DNA of 64,000 nucleotides, from NCBI RefSeq assembly GCF_021155775.2, contig NC_060232.1:30945922-31009921 (forward strand). Reading direction: 5' to 3'. A program made the position numbers and the translations under genes. Below are positions 39,971 through 53,200 of the stretch, piece after piece; the stretch's first letter is position 1; the number at the start of each line of letters is the position of its first letter. The notes beneath the pieces are model-generated. The model worked only from the letters and a program-made list of their open reading frames with translations, was not told where the DNA came from and searched no databases. The stretch is from Neodiprion pinetum (lineage: Eukaryota > Arthropoda > Insecta > Hymenoptera > Diprionidae).

Positions 39971-42900
39971 GTAATTTTTTTATATAATGATTCAAGATTT
40001 ATCTTCATTCCATAATGTATAAGTCTCTCTCGCGGCTTGACCATTGTTTATTTTTTGCGAGGCAATTAAAAAAAAAATATATATGAATCATCTGAGTGCT
40101 CCACATACAGTTGGATCATAATCGCTTGAATGAAATGAGATGAATGAATGCGTTATTAACTAAAATCTTTGCCTGTGTAACTTTTAAAGTGACATAACTT
40201 CTCAAGACTAACTGATTACCTGTTATTATCTTTTAATCGATCAGACCTTTAAAATGTTTTCAGAGAGTATTTAATTTGGTTTTTCATTCTACGGATCTGA
40301 AGCACTCTTCACATTGCGAAACATTGTGAAACATTGTACCTTTCATTGACTACTGAAGTATCTTTTTGTATAGCTTCATCATAATCAGACCTCTGGCTTA
40401 TCAATATTGTCTTACCTATCAGGTATGATAAAAATGGCTACTTAGCGCAGGCACTGAGTACCACGTAAATTAAAGCATCTGTGGAATTAAACGTTATTGA
40501 TTTTGAGAGTGACCATTTAGACATACTGTTTTAAAATATTAATATTTCATCAGTTTCCTTTACCTGTTGTCATTCATAATAACATTACAGTCATTTAAAT
40601 ATGCAAAAACAGTAACGAGCTATTCGTTATTAGCTCTGCGTATAGTTTACTTTCCAATAAATTTCCAATGATTTTAGGTGGGCGATGAAAAAAAAATAGA
40701 TGTGTCGTCTGAAGGCAATTATCAAAGAAGATTGCTTATGCTGTTCAGTATTAAAAGTATTAATATTGTGATCATTACGCATCAAACTAAGTACTCAAAT
40801 CCTATTAAAAATTGATGACACGTAGCACGGCAAAGGTAAAGAAAGTAATTATAGAATGTTACTATGTAACTGATATAATTTAAAGGCATAGAAAGTCAAA
40901 TAAATTTGGAGCTTGATCCATCAAACACAAATCTAAAAGTTAATGAGTTTTAACCTTCCGGTACGAAATTTAGCCATTGGACAACATTGTTTAGCTATGA
41001 TTGGATCATTAATTATATGTAGTCTGAATATATAATACTTCAGATCCAACAACTCATCATTGATTCAATATTTCTGTACATCGACACTGCAATAGTCAGA
41101 CATGTTTACTGATTTGTATACTTTGATGTTTAAAAAAAGACGTACAAGTTAGCCCATCTATCAATTTGAGTTAAGACTCGTGTGTTTATTTTTAAGCAGC
41201 GGCATACTTTCATTACTTTGGATCATACACGGTGCTGGTTGATTCTTCCTTCCAACTAATTTAGGTGGTAGACTCATAACGCATAAATTCTCATTTTTAT
41301 GAGGCACAAAAAATGCTGTAGCTGCAAAAACCTACATCATAATGGTAGAAAAAGAATAATAGGTACTACTACAATGGATGAATTCACGATTAATGTAAAA
41401 AATCGCATCAAAGCAGGAGTACTTTTATAATTGCTTACTTGCATGTAATAAAGTTACATTACTTTTTTCAGCTTCGACAAACAGTAGGATAATCCATTTT
41501 TTGGTTGAAACTCTTCAAAAGTGTAAACTGCCAAATTTTTACAGCTTTTTCTATATAATTAGCATGTTGCACTTTATGAAAAAATGGTTATTTTCGTATT
41601 TTTGTATTAGTTTACTTTTATTATTAGTGGTTATTGTTATTCAATAACCAGAATTGAACCTGACTACGTGAATTGTTATCGCGTTGGTATGTATGGTATG
41701 AAGGCATGTTTCATTGTGTGTACGTACGTATGGTTTGTATGTATGCATTAGTAGTTCAAAAGTGTAATAAAGTAAATGTTTCTTACATTTTTTCGTGACT
41801 GTACTTATGTCTTGGAGTCGAGACAGTAAGTAGCACGTTATCGAAATAAATATTTGTTTTTAAATATTTATTTTAATATTTTCACGCATTACCTTATATC
41901 ACTATTCTATAGCGTATCTACCGTTATAGCTCGATATGTTTGAATTAATAGTTGTCGTTTCACATTATATACACTATCAACGAAGTTTTTTAATACCGAC
42001 ACATTTAATCACATAATTATAGTCTAAAATATGGGCATGACCTATACATTTTCTTCATGGAGTTTTGCTCAAAATGTATTTCATATCAACGACTGGTCAT
42101 ATTTTCAACAATCCAATTATCAAGCTTATATAAGAAACCCTTTTCAATGTGCAGTGTGTCATATAGTCATATATTTTGAAAAACAATATTTCTTCACTAC
42201 CTTAGGTAACGGGTTGTACCTGTACCATTTTGTACAGTATTTCGATCAGCAAGACTTGCCACTTTTGATAATTGTATTTTCTTATGTTGATTATTTCATC
42301 AGATTTTTCGTACATCATCAAAATTCTTTGCTTCTGTAATCATAAAGTTATAACTAGAGCAAAACTGATATATTATGTTTTGTACTTAATTATATGTTGT
42401 ATAAAAAAATTTCTTGAATGGGTTAATAGACTGTAAATATTTGGTTTTAAGATTAGTTATAGAATTGCTGATTTTATTATTTTAAAACATATCAGACATT
42501 AGACAGACACATATTCGAAACTTGTTCTGTGTCATGAAATTCTTACTATGAAATGAGATTACACAATCTGTACAATTTTACCTGTTGTGACTCTCATTTT
42601 GTTTTATGCAATTTACATACGAAGAAATGTATACGGATGTGCGTGTACTTATTTATAATAATTCTAAGATTTATGTTCAGCATTACAAAGTGTTTTGACT
42701 TTGAGTTTGATTGGTCGATGCTGCGTACTGGACAACGTTTTTAAACTTAAGTGTAAGGTATTAAGAATAACACAGACGGAATAAAACGGCATTATATTAA
42801 TTGGGAAACACTTTGTATATACATTATATAATAATATCTCTAATTATAAGTATTGACGTTAACGATAAATCTTATGATTTATCGAGGTAAAAGTAAAACA

Positions 42901-44254
42901 TCATAATTGTAGTGTCATAATACTTCATAACATAACATAAGTTAATTAATGCAGGTGTTAACTAAACTTACCAATTTCGTATCAATGCGTTTAAAGTTTG
43001 AACCAAGATAATCAGAAAGATTTGTACTATTGCTTTTATTGAACATTTGTTCAAATTACTGAAGAGATGAATTAAGCAAGATCGAAAAGTGCCAAAAATT
43101 TTGTGCTATAAGCGTTTCGTATTTATTTACTGAGAATCATAGGTTTTTTCTTCTGAAAACTATTGTATTCCACATCTCGCTACAAATGAGAGACATTTCT
43201 TTATCATTTGGATTCTTGTTAATTCAACTCTTTGGCTGAAGATTCTAGATATCAGTAATGTAATAATGGGTTCACTACCACCACGTAGCTAAAACTGACT
43301 GATTTAAAAATAAGTTTTATAGCTCACTTTTTAATAGAAATTATGTGTGTAACTTTGTAGGTAATACCGAAAATATCACGTGAAAAATATTAGCAGTAGT
43401 ATGACAGGCGAAACCATTTACAAAAATTGCATGATTTCTGAATATTTTGGTCAGTTTTATGAGATTTAAATTATCGTCAGTAGAATAACGGTAGCAATCT
43501 CAGAATTGAAAGGCTGCTTAAAATGATCAGATAACTGGTAATTGCAAGTGTTTTATTATAAAGAAAAAAAAAAAAATGAAATATTGTCAAATACTCTAGA
43601 AGATTTTAAATAAAAACAGACAATTCGTACACTATAATTAGATGAAAAAATCATTCTATCCTTGATGATTTTAATTTCTAATATGTCAAGTATCTATATT
43701 ATCTTATACCAAACCATACCAATGACTTCCAGTTATGATCAAGATTTTTTACTCTAAAACAACTCATAGTGCAGCTAAATATACTTACTAGAATGTATGT
43801 ATTAATTGAGATGAATTTAATCGAGATTCAATGTCCGTGTTTACAGGATATGTATGTATTTTTTATATCTACAATTTTAAAATCATGTAAAATTAGTCAA
43901 GTGTAGTACGATGTATCGTAACAAATTAATTTTTTTATGCAGAAACTTGTAAGCGAAGATGATCAGATATCACATGTTATTGTTGTTATCGTAACCAAGG
44001 TATATTTGGTTTGTTTGGTCAATAAGTTAACATCACTGGTACTAAAGCGATTTCTCTTTATGTTTTCATACATTGTTTCTTCTACGTGAAACTTATGGAT
44101 CCCATGCTCAACAAGGCACATTAATTATCCGCATCTGAGTGGCACACTTCAAACTTTCAGCAAAGACATCATAAAAATACTTGTGTTCACTATTGACGCT
44201 ATAGTTCTGTAAACGGACACACTTATCGTCTATTGAGTTGAATCAATTTCAAAT
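39971..44254. other. 4.3-kb intergenic spacer, nothing recognised
   Basis: AT-rich sequence between spinophilin and DNAAF4. It contains scattered TGTATGT-rich and TACGTACGT stretches near 41700 and chance open frames (for example 42031-42339) without recognisable domains. The DNAAF4 promoter should lie in the last few hundred bases. I see no RNA gene or clear transposon here. Confidence 0.4.
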
Positions 44255-46921
44255 ATGCCAGCTATTGTGATCAAGGAATACAGCTGGCGTCAAACAGATG
44301 ACTCAGTAGTAGTTAGCACACCCCTTTTCGGTAACCCAAAGAATGTGGATTTATTTACTTCAACCAACTATATAAAGGTGATATTACACGTGTCAATCTA
44401 TTATGTTGTTATCAAATATTTAAAAAAAAATTTTTTATGTCACCACTGTTGCATATATTTTAGATATTAGAAAAACAATTTCAGAAATAAATTTCATATT
44501 TGTCGAAGGCCAGTTATCCACCATTCGTCCTGGAGCTCTTTCTCTGGGGTAACATTCTGGAGCACGAAAGCAAATGCATTTTGGACAAAGAACAGGCGAA
44601 CGTAGTCTTTACTTTAAAAAAAGCAGACTTAGGTTTGATCTGGCCTAGTCTTCTAGAAGATCTGGATAAACATGCTAAAAAAGAACGTAGGACACGGGCC
44701 TTGGAGCAAGCTCAAGTAATGGCTGAAGAACGGGCCAAAGCTAGAAGTGGTAAGCTACTAAAATTCCAAGTTATTATAACGTAACTTTATTTTTGCGATG
44801 CTCAGTACATAACTCAATTGAAATTTTTATTTTCAATAGAGAAAAGACACAAGCTACAGAAACAAGCAGTCAGAGCGCAAATCAACTTAGACACAGCAAC
44901 GTTAAACAAAATAGACTTGCTACGTGACACAGAGCGTAAACAAGCAATGAACGATTTTGAAGAGTGGAGGTGTACAATGCAGAATCCAATATTGTCGAGT
45001 ATTGAAGGTGAAGTTCAAGAGAACAGGAAAGCTTATAGGTATAAAGATATTGATAGCATTTAATTTTCAGTGATTGAAAATTATTGTCTGATGAAAAAAT
45101 TGGTCACTGTCATAAATTTCGTAGTCCACGTATAACACTAATAATTGTAACATCTTTTTTCTTGAAATTCAACATAAGAGTTAAAAATTCATGTTTACTT
45201 AGGCCACCATTGAAGTGGTTCAAAGATGAAGCAGGCGAGCTTAAATCTAGAGAAATGACGCAAAAAGAAATTCTTAATCAAGGATTGACTCTCAAAATGG
45301 AAAATAGTCCGGCTTTGAAACAACTGGAACAGGCAAGGGTAGAACTCAGTGATATGAATGATACTAGTTTAAATGAATCACGAATTGAAGAAATAAAGCA
45401 CCATGAATCAAATGTCGCACACTTTACTGGTGGAAGCAGCACAGCACTTCAGGATGTCCAGAAATCTAATGAATCCGATTCATCCAGTTCTTCTGAAGTT
45501 TCTGAGTCTGATTGTACAACTGGAGAAACTTCTTCCTTTTCAACGACACAGTCATTCATCAAAGAGATGAATGAAAAGAGATTAAAGAAATTTTATAGTG
45601 AAAGAGCCGAGAAAAGTCCGAAACCTGGAAAGCAGATCATAAGGAACGTATTGACGCAAAAAAATTTCAAGGCTAATACAATATTTGATGAACCTAAAAA
45701 GGCGATCCCATTACCAAGACAAAATGGAATAATTAACGTCAAGTTTTCTGAACGCACATTTCCAACTCCTGCTAGGGAAAGCCATCAAGTAGAAGAGCAA
45801 GAGGTAAACCTGCTTGGTTCGCTGTCCTAAATACATCTCGTTCTCGCAGATATCTAAAGATGATTTGTCTGAATAGAGTTAAAATTAATTATTTATACAT
45901 GTGTATCGTGCCAGATATCAAACTAACTGTACAAAGATATTGACTCTTTCAAGCTGACAATTAACCATCTCACGCTGACCTTGCGTCATCATTTCATCGT
46001 TTCATTGTTTGGTGGGTCATATTAATGATGCCTTAAAGTGAACAAGGCTTTCTTGAGTACTTGCTTAAGACTTATCAAGTTTTTATAATATCAGGGAGAT
46101 GTTGGTTGGTTTTAGTGGCTGGAGAAACAGGCGGCAGCAAGACGACAAACCGGTTTCATTCTGGAAGACTTGAGACCAGAAGAATTGGATCCTCAATGGC
46201 TTAAGGATAAGGGAGAGTATGTTACCATCAATGTATATTCGAAAATGAAGAGTCAACACTTAAACTTCAGTCATTCAATAAAATGTATATCATCACCAGA
46301 CAACCCGTCACACACATCTTTGTTATTACAAATTCTCGGGTCAAACAGCATAAATATTAACAAGGTGTGAATATTGATAGACCTGGTGTTATTTACAGCG
46401 AGTTCTTCAAAGCTGGAAATTACTTGGGGGCAATCAGCGCCTATAGTCATGGAATAAAATTAAGTCCTAAGATGTCATCTTTATACTCAAATAGATCAGC
46501 AGCTCATTATGCTCTTGGTAATTACTTCAGATGCACTGAAGATTGCTCTAAGGTCAGTATATTCTACTCGATACATGAACATTATATGTAGATTCCTTTC
46601 TTATGATACAGATTTTCGCTGTTATTATTTTAGTAATTATAATAGTTATTCAAATATTACCTTCCATTGTCATAATTTAATATTATCATATTAAGCAGAA
46701 TGCAATTACAGGCCTTAGAATTGATGGTACCTCATTGCAAAGGAAATTTAGATTCTCGTGCCAAGTGTCATGCTAGGCGTGGAGCGGCACTCTGCAAGTT
46801 ATCTTCTCCTCAACATGGCATACCAGAGTTGGAAGCGGCTCTTAAACTTGACCCGGAAAATGCGACTATCAAACGTGATCTATTAGCTGCCAAACAATAC
46901 TTTGATATTCACAAACAGTGA
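44255..46921 (+). CDS. DNAAF4: Dynein axonemal assembly factor 4 (DYX1C1)
   Basis: Seven coding exons: 44255-44377, 44509-44749, 44840-45038, 45203-45803, 46116-46216, 46399-46552, 46712-46921. Phases close and give about 542 aa. The N-terminal CS (p23/Sgt1-like) domain opens with IKEYSWRQTDDSV and continues SYPPFVLELFLWGNI. A Lys/Glu-rich coiled coil and a Ser-rich acidic linker follow. The conserved INVKFSERTFPTPARES block and WLEKQAAARRQ precede three C-terminal TPRs (GDEFFKAGNYLGAISAY, SNRSAAHYALGNY, RRGAALCKL). The protein is a cytoplasmic co-chaperone that helps preassemble axonemal dynein arms; in insects this serves sperm tails and chordotonal neurons. The acceptor of exon 2 (tttgtcgaag) was chosen because it aligns the CS domain without a gap. 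No defects seen. Confidence 0.94.
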
Positions 46922-48046
46922 AATGAGAGAAGGACTTACTATTGTTTTCTGCATGATGATATGAATACATGCAGTCTACACAGGCCAGACAATGCATTAT
47001 GCCTAGATCTCAATATTAATATTACGGATATCTACGAAAGAAAACTTCAGCCATAAGTAGGAATTACAATATTCCATATAATAGTATGCATAAAATTTGA
47101 ACCTCACACATCAATGTGTTTTACATCCAAGTAAGTTTGACCGTAAGGTGTTTTATGTAAACAGGTATTTATGCAATATATTCAGCTCTTTTTTTTTCTA
47201 ATTTCCTGTACTAAATTTGTATTTTACCCCAGATGATAAAGGCACTCTGATGGTAGTTTGACATTATGTACCCAACGCAACGCTTATATCTAAACTCATG
47301 CAAATCATGCACAGTTTTTTCCGTTATATTTTCACTTCACATTCCAAAAAATCCTACATGATTTGTGCTTCAGGACGGAATCTCAAATCTTCCCAAAATT
47401 ATCAGTAGATATTCCAAGTTTCAGCACGGCCTGGGATGGGGATCTTATGACGCAACCAGATAAATACAAAGAAAACGTTCCAATGTGACTTTAATAGAAA
47501 TAGTAAAATATATATTCATACAGTATCACAATCATGCTTTGTAAAATTCGTATCAGTCCATACACTACATGAATCGTGTATAATACATTAAATAGATATG
47601 AATTTGTTGGTAGTGAACAACATGTCCACAGCAAATTTACATTCATTATGAAATATAAAATTACATACAAGTCAGTGTACATAAATTCTACTTATTACCG
47701 TATGCGAAGAGAACAACTTGTTAGTATAATTGTAATTTTTATCAATAATATATCAGCATTCTCTACGCTAAATAACAAACATCGTCAATAAAGCTGCATT
47801 TAGAGAATGAAATAGAACAACGATATCGTGACAAAAGTAACCCAAATCTGTGTGCATGTGAGTAATCTGCACATTGTATAACTAATAGGTATCTATGGAA
47901 ACATCTTGATCTCTAGATATACTAATCCGTTTCAACTCATAAAATATTTACAACAGTTGCAAACTATTTCAAGACGAATGACGATATTGTCGTTGACAAT
48001 CAAAGATTGCAATCACTAGCAAAATCAGGAATTATTTGCTACTTGA
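46922..48046. other. Convergent spacer between DNAAF4 and PVF-like gene
   Basis: Holds the 3' UTRs of DNAAF4 (plus) and the PVF-like gene (minus). AT-rich, with no supported coding exon. If the PVF-like gene continues past 48047 its next exon would be here, but I cannot find one with PDGF-like or proline-rich tail character. Confidence 0.4.
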
Positions 48047-50089
48047 TCATACACAGTGGCATAGCGTATGGTTCTCTGCAATAATGGTTTCATAACGGTC
48101 AGGTAAATTTTTCTTAATTATGTGCTCAACTTTGAATATAAGTGTGACATTTTCATATATCTTTGGCGCACAGATTGTGTTTTCCTTACAACAGCCTGAG
48201 GTTGCTTCGCATCGAAATAAGACTGTTGAAAGTGGGGTGAACCGTTCTTCTGTACTTTTGTTTCCTTGTAACAAATCTTTGACAGGTATTGAATAGAGTT
48301 GTGGACGTTTACACCAGAACCTCTCGACTTGTTTCATGTGTAGATTGAACACCGCCTCACTGTGACTGTTTAATGTAAAAATATATCAATTCATGGTAAT
48401 TATCATAATTGATGGAACAAAAAGAATTTGATATAAAATCTGTAAAGCTGTTATACTATAAGGGTAAATTGTAGAGGCATAATCAGAATCAGTCTTATGT
48501 TCATCATTTTCTCAGTCACAAAATCGCTCAATAATTCATCCAATTCCGTCAACTGCTGTGTATCTTCCAATTTGCAAATGCAGGCTTCACAGTGCTCAAA
48601 CCAAGTAATTTTTGGGGAAATAGGGGAAAACTTTGCGAAAATAGCGGGGTGTTAGGGTTCCAATATATTTTCATGGTACTGACCAAATACAGCAAAATTA
48701 GATAGACACCAGGGTGTCTGACTGCACCCTAAATATATATTCATATTATAAAAAAAAAAAAATTACCTGTGAATATACAAATTTTTGGATAATATTAACA
48801 CACGCCAATAGTATAAAAATGGGGGGCAATTCAAATTTTGGATGAATATACATTGAAACGAAAATACATTGAAATTTTCGATGTATGTCAATCATTTTTT
48901 TTTTTTATAAACTGAAATGGAATGAAAAAATTAATTTGATGCTTGAAAACAATGTTTATATTTCCAACTAAATGTAGGAACAAAAAAAAACCGTTAAAAA
49001 TACGGTTACGTGAAATATAAGAGAGTTTTGAGATTCAATGTATTTTTTTTTTTGTTTGTTCCAATGTTAAGTTGCAAGTATAAATATTGTTCTTATGCAT
49101 CAAATTGATTTTTACAATCCCTTTTAATTTATGAAAAAAAAGCAACTGACTGGCAAAAATAGAGGGATTTTAGAGGAAAGTTAACTGCTTTAGGATACAT
49201 ATATTTAGGGGAAACCTTCAGTTTTACAGTGCTTATGCGGAGAGAAAAAACAATATGTCAAGTTTAGGGAAATACGGGACCCACTGTGTAGCCTGCAAAT
49301 GGAATAATTTTTTGAGAATACTGTCTTATTTTAATTTCAACTGAAAGATATGAATTTTCAATTCAAAGAAAGTATTTTCTCTCAAAAAATGTCATTTCAG
49401 TGCATAATTTATCCACGAAATGTGATGTACAATTACGCACTTTTTCTTCACCAGGGATTTTAAAATTACTATACCTAACAGGAACTCATGAACCTTTCAG
49501 CTGAAATTCTGTGCACGTGAAAAACCTTACTCCTGCAAATTCACGTTGATCTTCATTGTATCTTATTATAGATTTTTTTTAAATCTGTGACAGCAATATT
49601 TCATAAAATTTGGCAGATTTGTTACAGTTCACGTAAAAAGAAAATCATAGCAACTTTTCAAAGTCTAATACAAAAGAACTCGCAAAAAAAAATCTTTTCC
49701 CTCTCTGCTTCAAACATGCATTACAACCTGTTTTTTTTTTCTACGAAGGAAAAGAAATGGCATCGTATAAATATGGCCGGTCAAGCTGTACTGAAATATG
49801 TTACACATACGTATATCATACCACATCCTATGTGATCCTATATTTTTCATTATATAAGCATTTCGAAAACTATTTTTAAATAGTTCACACACTTGCAGTG
49901 TACAAATAATTACATAACTGCGAACAAACTGCGCAGTTAAATGAAAAATTTGAGGAAAAAGTAATAAATATAAAAGTGAAAATTATCGATTGATCTATAT
50001 ATTATATCATTAGTATTGGCTTACCTTTGGGGTCTGCAATTGGTCATTGTGCATCCGATCGTGACTAGAATTACCAAGACTTTGTTCAT
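48047..50089 (-). CDS. Small secreted PDGF/VEGF-like factor
   Basis: Two coding exons: 50089-50025 and 48365-48047, phase-matched, giving about 127 aa. Exon 1 is a signal peptide (MNKVLVILVTIGCTMTNC). Exon 2 is a PDGF/VEGF cystine-knot domain: WCKRPQ (Cys40), FRC (Cys74), GCC (80, 81), TIC (87) and the terminal CHC (124, 126). N-glycosylation sequons are NKS, NVT and NHT. The position of the canonical second cysteine, normally part of an intermolecular disulfide, is occupied within PLSTV by Ser or Thr. Three extra residues sit between RC and GCC. Such factors signal through PVR-type receptor tyrosine kinases in insect haemocyte, tracheal and epithelial development. The frame stops one codon after CHC. 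A GTATGA at that point could instead be a donor to an unseen exon, so the 3' end is less certain than the domain. Confidence 0.82.
48366..50024 (-). other. PVF-like gene intron
   Basis: The single intron, 1659 bp, of the PVF-like gene. It holds a 715-bp non-coding element at 48581-49295 and several A/T homopolymer runs. No coding sequence seen. Confidence 0.6.
48581..49295. mobile_element. 715-bp non-autonomous DNA element, CAGGCT termini
   Basis: The left end CAGGCTTCACAGTG (48581-48594) is inverted at the right end as CACTGTGTAGCCTG (49282-49295), one mismatch in 14. CAAATG precedes the left end (48575-48580) and follows the right end (49296-49301), giving a 6-bp duplication. A reading of 8 bp (TGCAAATG) is possible if the right end lost two bases. 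No open frame; A/T-rich interior with GGGGAAA-like motifs near both ends. The termini beginning CAGG and the possible 8-bp duplication suggest a hAT-type derivative. Confidence 0.65.
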
Positions 50090-50228
50090 CGTGACTTGAT
50101 TTACAATGAATTAGGATTGCCGGCAATTATAACAAGAAAAACTGGATACAAATAGCGTAGGCCTGCCAATTAATGATACGTTTCTTCTGTTGGAATAAAT
50201 TGGCTCGCAGCCGTAACGCACGGCGGGC

Positions 50229-50237
50229 TTTTAAACA
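50229..50237 (-). promoter_or_regulatory. TATA-like box upstream of PVF-like gene
   Basis: On the minus strand the sequence reads TTTAAAAGCC about 145 bp upstream of the PVF-like start codon, at a spacing that would place a start site near 50205 in a GC-richer stretch. Suggestive only; no initiator was established. Confidence 0.3.
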
Positions 50238-53200
50238 CCGTCCAAGTTGTGCGTAAGACTAGACGGATCGTTACCGAACCAGAATTATTTATACTCCCCT
50301 CTTCTTATCGCGGTATACTTCAACCAGGACCGTCAGGATTCTCGCTTTTCACATTATCACGTCATGCAGTGTATCTATGTATGTACTACATATCATACAT
50401 ACATGCATACGTATCACGTTATGGGTATGTTTATAATGCACGTCGTAATTTCCATGCTGCTGGCACGCGGTCTTGATCACCGCGACTAAAATACAAGTTT
50501 ATACAGGTTAAGTTTGTACGGTTAAGATTACAGAAGAAAAGCGATGAGAAATTCCACGAAGTGGAACGAGAAACGAAACATGTAAATTTCACAATAAAAA
50601 AAAAAAAAAAAAAAACTGCCAAATCGCCCCTTGACATGCCTTACTTTGGAGGTTTCACCCCCTCAAAGTGTTAGAGAAGATAACGAAAAAAAATACGTAT
50701 AAAAATATTACAAAAAAAAAAATCAAATTGGAGACGTCGACCTGGGATAGCTTCCTTGTAAAAAGAATCAAAAGTAATTTTCCTGGTTTCAATGTAAATC
50801 TTTTCTTAATCGAGAGTATCTAAAATTCTGTAATTATCAACTTATTCAGTTTACTAGAACTATTGGATCCTAATTATACTGGGCTGCGAAAGTAATAATT
50901 TTTATATTGAAGACAGGAGATGAAGAGGTGAAAAAAGGTTTTATATAATCAGCGGGATATGAATTCGTATCAATCTGTGTACGAGCTTCCGAATTTTTCG
51001 TACACAGTTCATGCCTGAAAGCATTTCAGTAATACATAAAAACAACGCAACCGTTATAAATCAGAAAACATTACGTTTTACCTGAGATTAATTATAGAAA
51101 AAGATAACTCGCTTGCATTTACAAATCATGTCTAACTCGCACAAATTATTCATAATTACGGAGTTTAATTTATACGTGTCTATATTTAGCTACGGCCATC
51201 CCAGGTTCGTCTGCAGTGACGTATGAAGCATTAAAACAAATGATCATAATCAATCATAAGTTTTGTTACATTCCTATACCATTTTATGTATGTATATCCA
51301 TGTTTGACATAGGGACTTTTCATGTTAATGTATTGGTTGAAACAAACTTTACTGGAGCATATCGATATGGGTCGCGATCATCTCCCTGACGAATTTCGGA
51401 ACTCAGAAGTTTCACGTGGTATTTATACTACATCGCACGTGTATGCCTACGTGGGATTTGATGATTCACTCGGGTTAACCGCGTTCAGCATGTCGAAAAT
51501 CGGCAGAAAGTTTTCGGATTCTTAATGTCTGTTTCGTTTCCTCTTGTCACGTGCGTAACGAAACTGTTACCGATGACGTCATGTTCCTTTATCTTCCTAC
51601 GCATTTTTCATCTTGCTTACGTCACAGGTATTGCCGGTATAATATATTTCAGTATTATAATTAATAGTCCGGTCAATTCAGACATAAAAATAGTGATCGA
51701 GCCACAATAATTCCGACAGAGCTGAATTTTGGTAGAGACCTTGGGCTTACCATTATAAAGAAAAACAAAAAAGTCCCCATCGATACCATGTGTGCTAAAA
51801 AAGCTTATTCATGGTCAAAGGCCAAAATTTTTGGTTTTTTCGATTTTTCTTGTTAACGGTTAATTTTACCAAAAAAATAGCTTAGACCAAAATTGTAGAT
51901 CATAAAATTATCCACAAAAATGGTCTCTATACTTTTTTTTCCTAAGAATCATCATTTCTGAGATATCCCGATTCTGAAAGTCAAACGAGTTACATTCTAT
52001 ATAATATGCACGCATATTATATATGTCACGGATATACATAGTATATGTATAGTATATATAGTATATATTATAATATATACAGTATATATTATAATATATA
52101 CATAGTATATACACAGTATATATTAGACTAACTCAAAAAAAAAACTATTTTTTTTTTCGATCTCCAGATTCATTTATTTATTCTTTTTATTCGCTTTTAT
52201 TCGCTAGATCGCGGTATTACTTCTGTTGCGTAAATACTCTGCACATGCATGTGAATCTTTTTGATCATTGCGGTTGACCACATCCGAATTACAAACCGTC
52301 TGAGCCACTCCTGTTTTGCGTATTTCCCGTGAGTATGCGGTGAGACGATGACGATACCTACACGCGCCATCGACTACTTTTACACCAGAATAAGGAAATT
52401 TCTGCATCACACCCACTTTCTGCGTATCCATTATCCGGGTAAGGTTGACATAACTTCAATTCGGAATGTACACCTTTCACATATTTTTATTGGCATTGTA
52501 CTCGATATTGCACATCTTGAAAAAATTCAATTCCGTTCCGTTCCATTATTACGTTCATAACTATGCATGTTAGAATTAAGTTTCGATAAGACATTCACCG
52601 ATTCAAGATTCGTGTTAGAGTACAAAATCAAAGCTATAAAAATATTTTTCACCAATATTTTCAATTGAATCAAATAAATGGCGTTCCAAGTAACGTCGTC
52701 AATTACTAAAAGAATATGAGTCACCTGACCAAATATTTCTTCCCTCTCCGTCATGTACAGATGGTGCTTATATTCGTTGTCTGTTGATGGCTGTCTCGAC
52801 TTTACCGAAACAACAAATAAATCCCAGAGTCGATGTTGCATGGGTATTTCTCGTTTCCTGTGTTATTCAGACGAATTGCAGCTGTATAGCCGAGAAGTTG
52901 TTGACCATTTTCCTATAGATTGTCACTTCACCATGTCGTTAACATCTGTTTGAAGAATCTACGAGTCCATATTGACAATGGTTAGTTTGCCTACAACCGT
53001 TCGTGTGTCTCGTCGTCTTATAGCTTCGCCGAATGAATCTATTTATATTTCGCAATTGAATCATGGGCACGGAAGGCTAGACCAATCGTAACTTGTGGGC
53101 AAAGGCATGTTAGATTACGCTTAAAAACAGATGGCAACACCTACATTTATATCTACGTATATGTCGATTACGCCACGGCTCGTCGGGGAAACCCCGATTG

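Noticed and set aside
42031..42339. 102-codon Phe/Tyr-rich open frame between spinophilin and DNAAF4
   Set aside because: The composition is what AT-rich noncoding DNA gives; no domain, signal peptide or splice context.
47491..47682. Minus-strand frame that might be a third PVF exon
   Set aside because: Hydrophobic AT-derived composition without cysteine or proline pattern and no matching acceptor; looks like noncoding 3' sequence.
51725..51960. Possible MITE with GGTAGAGACC and GGTCTCTATAC ends
   Set aside because: Only about 8 bp of clean inverted match and no target duplication, so it could not be delimited.
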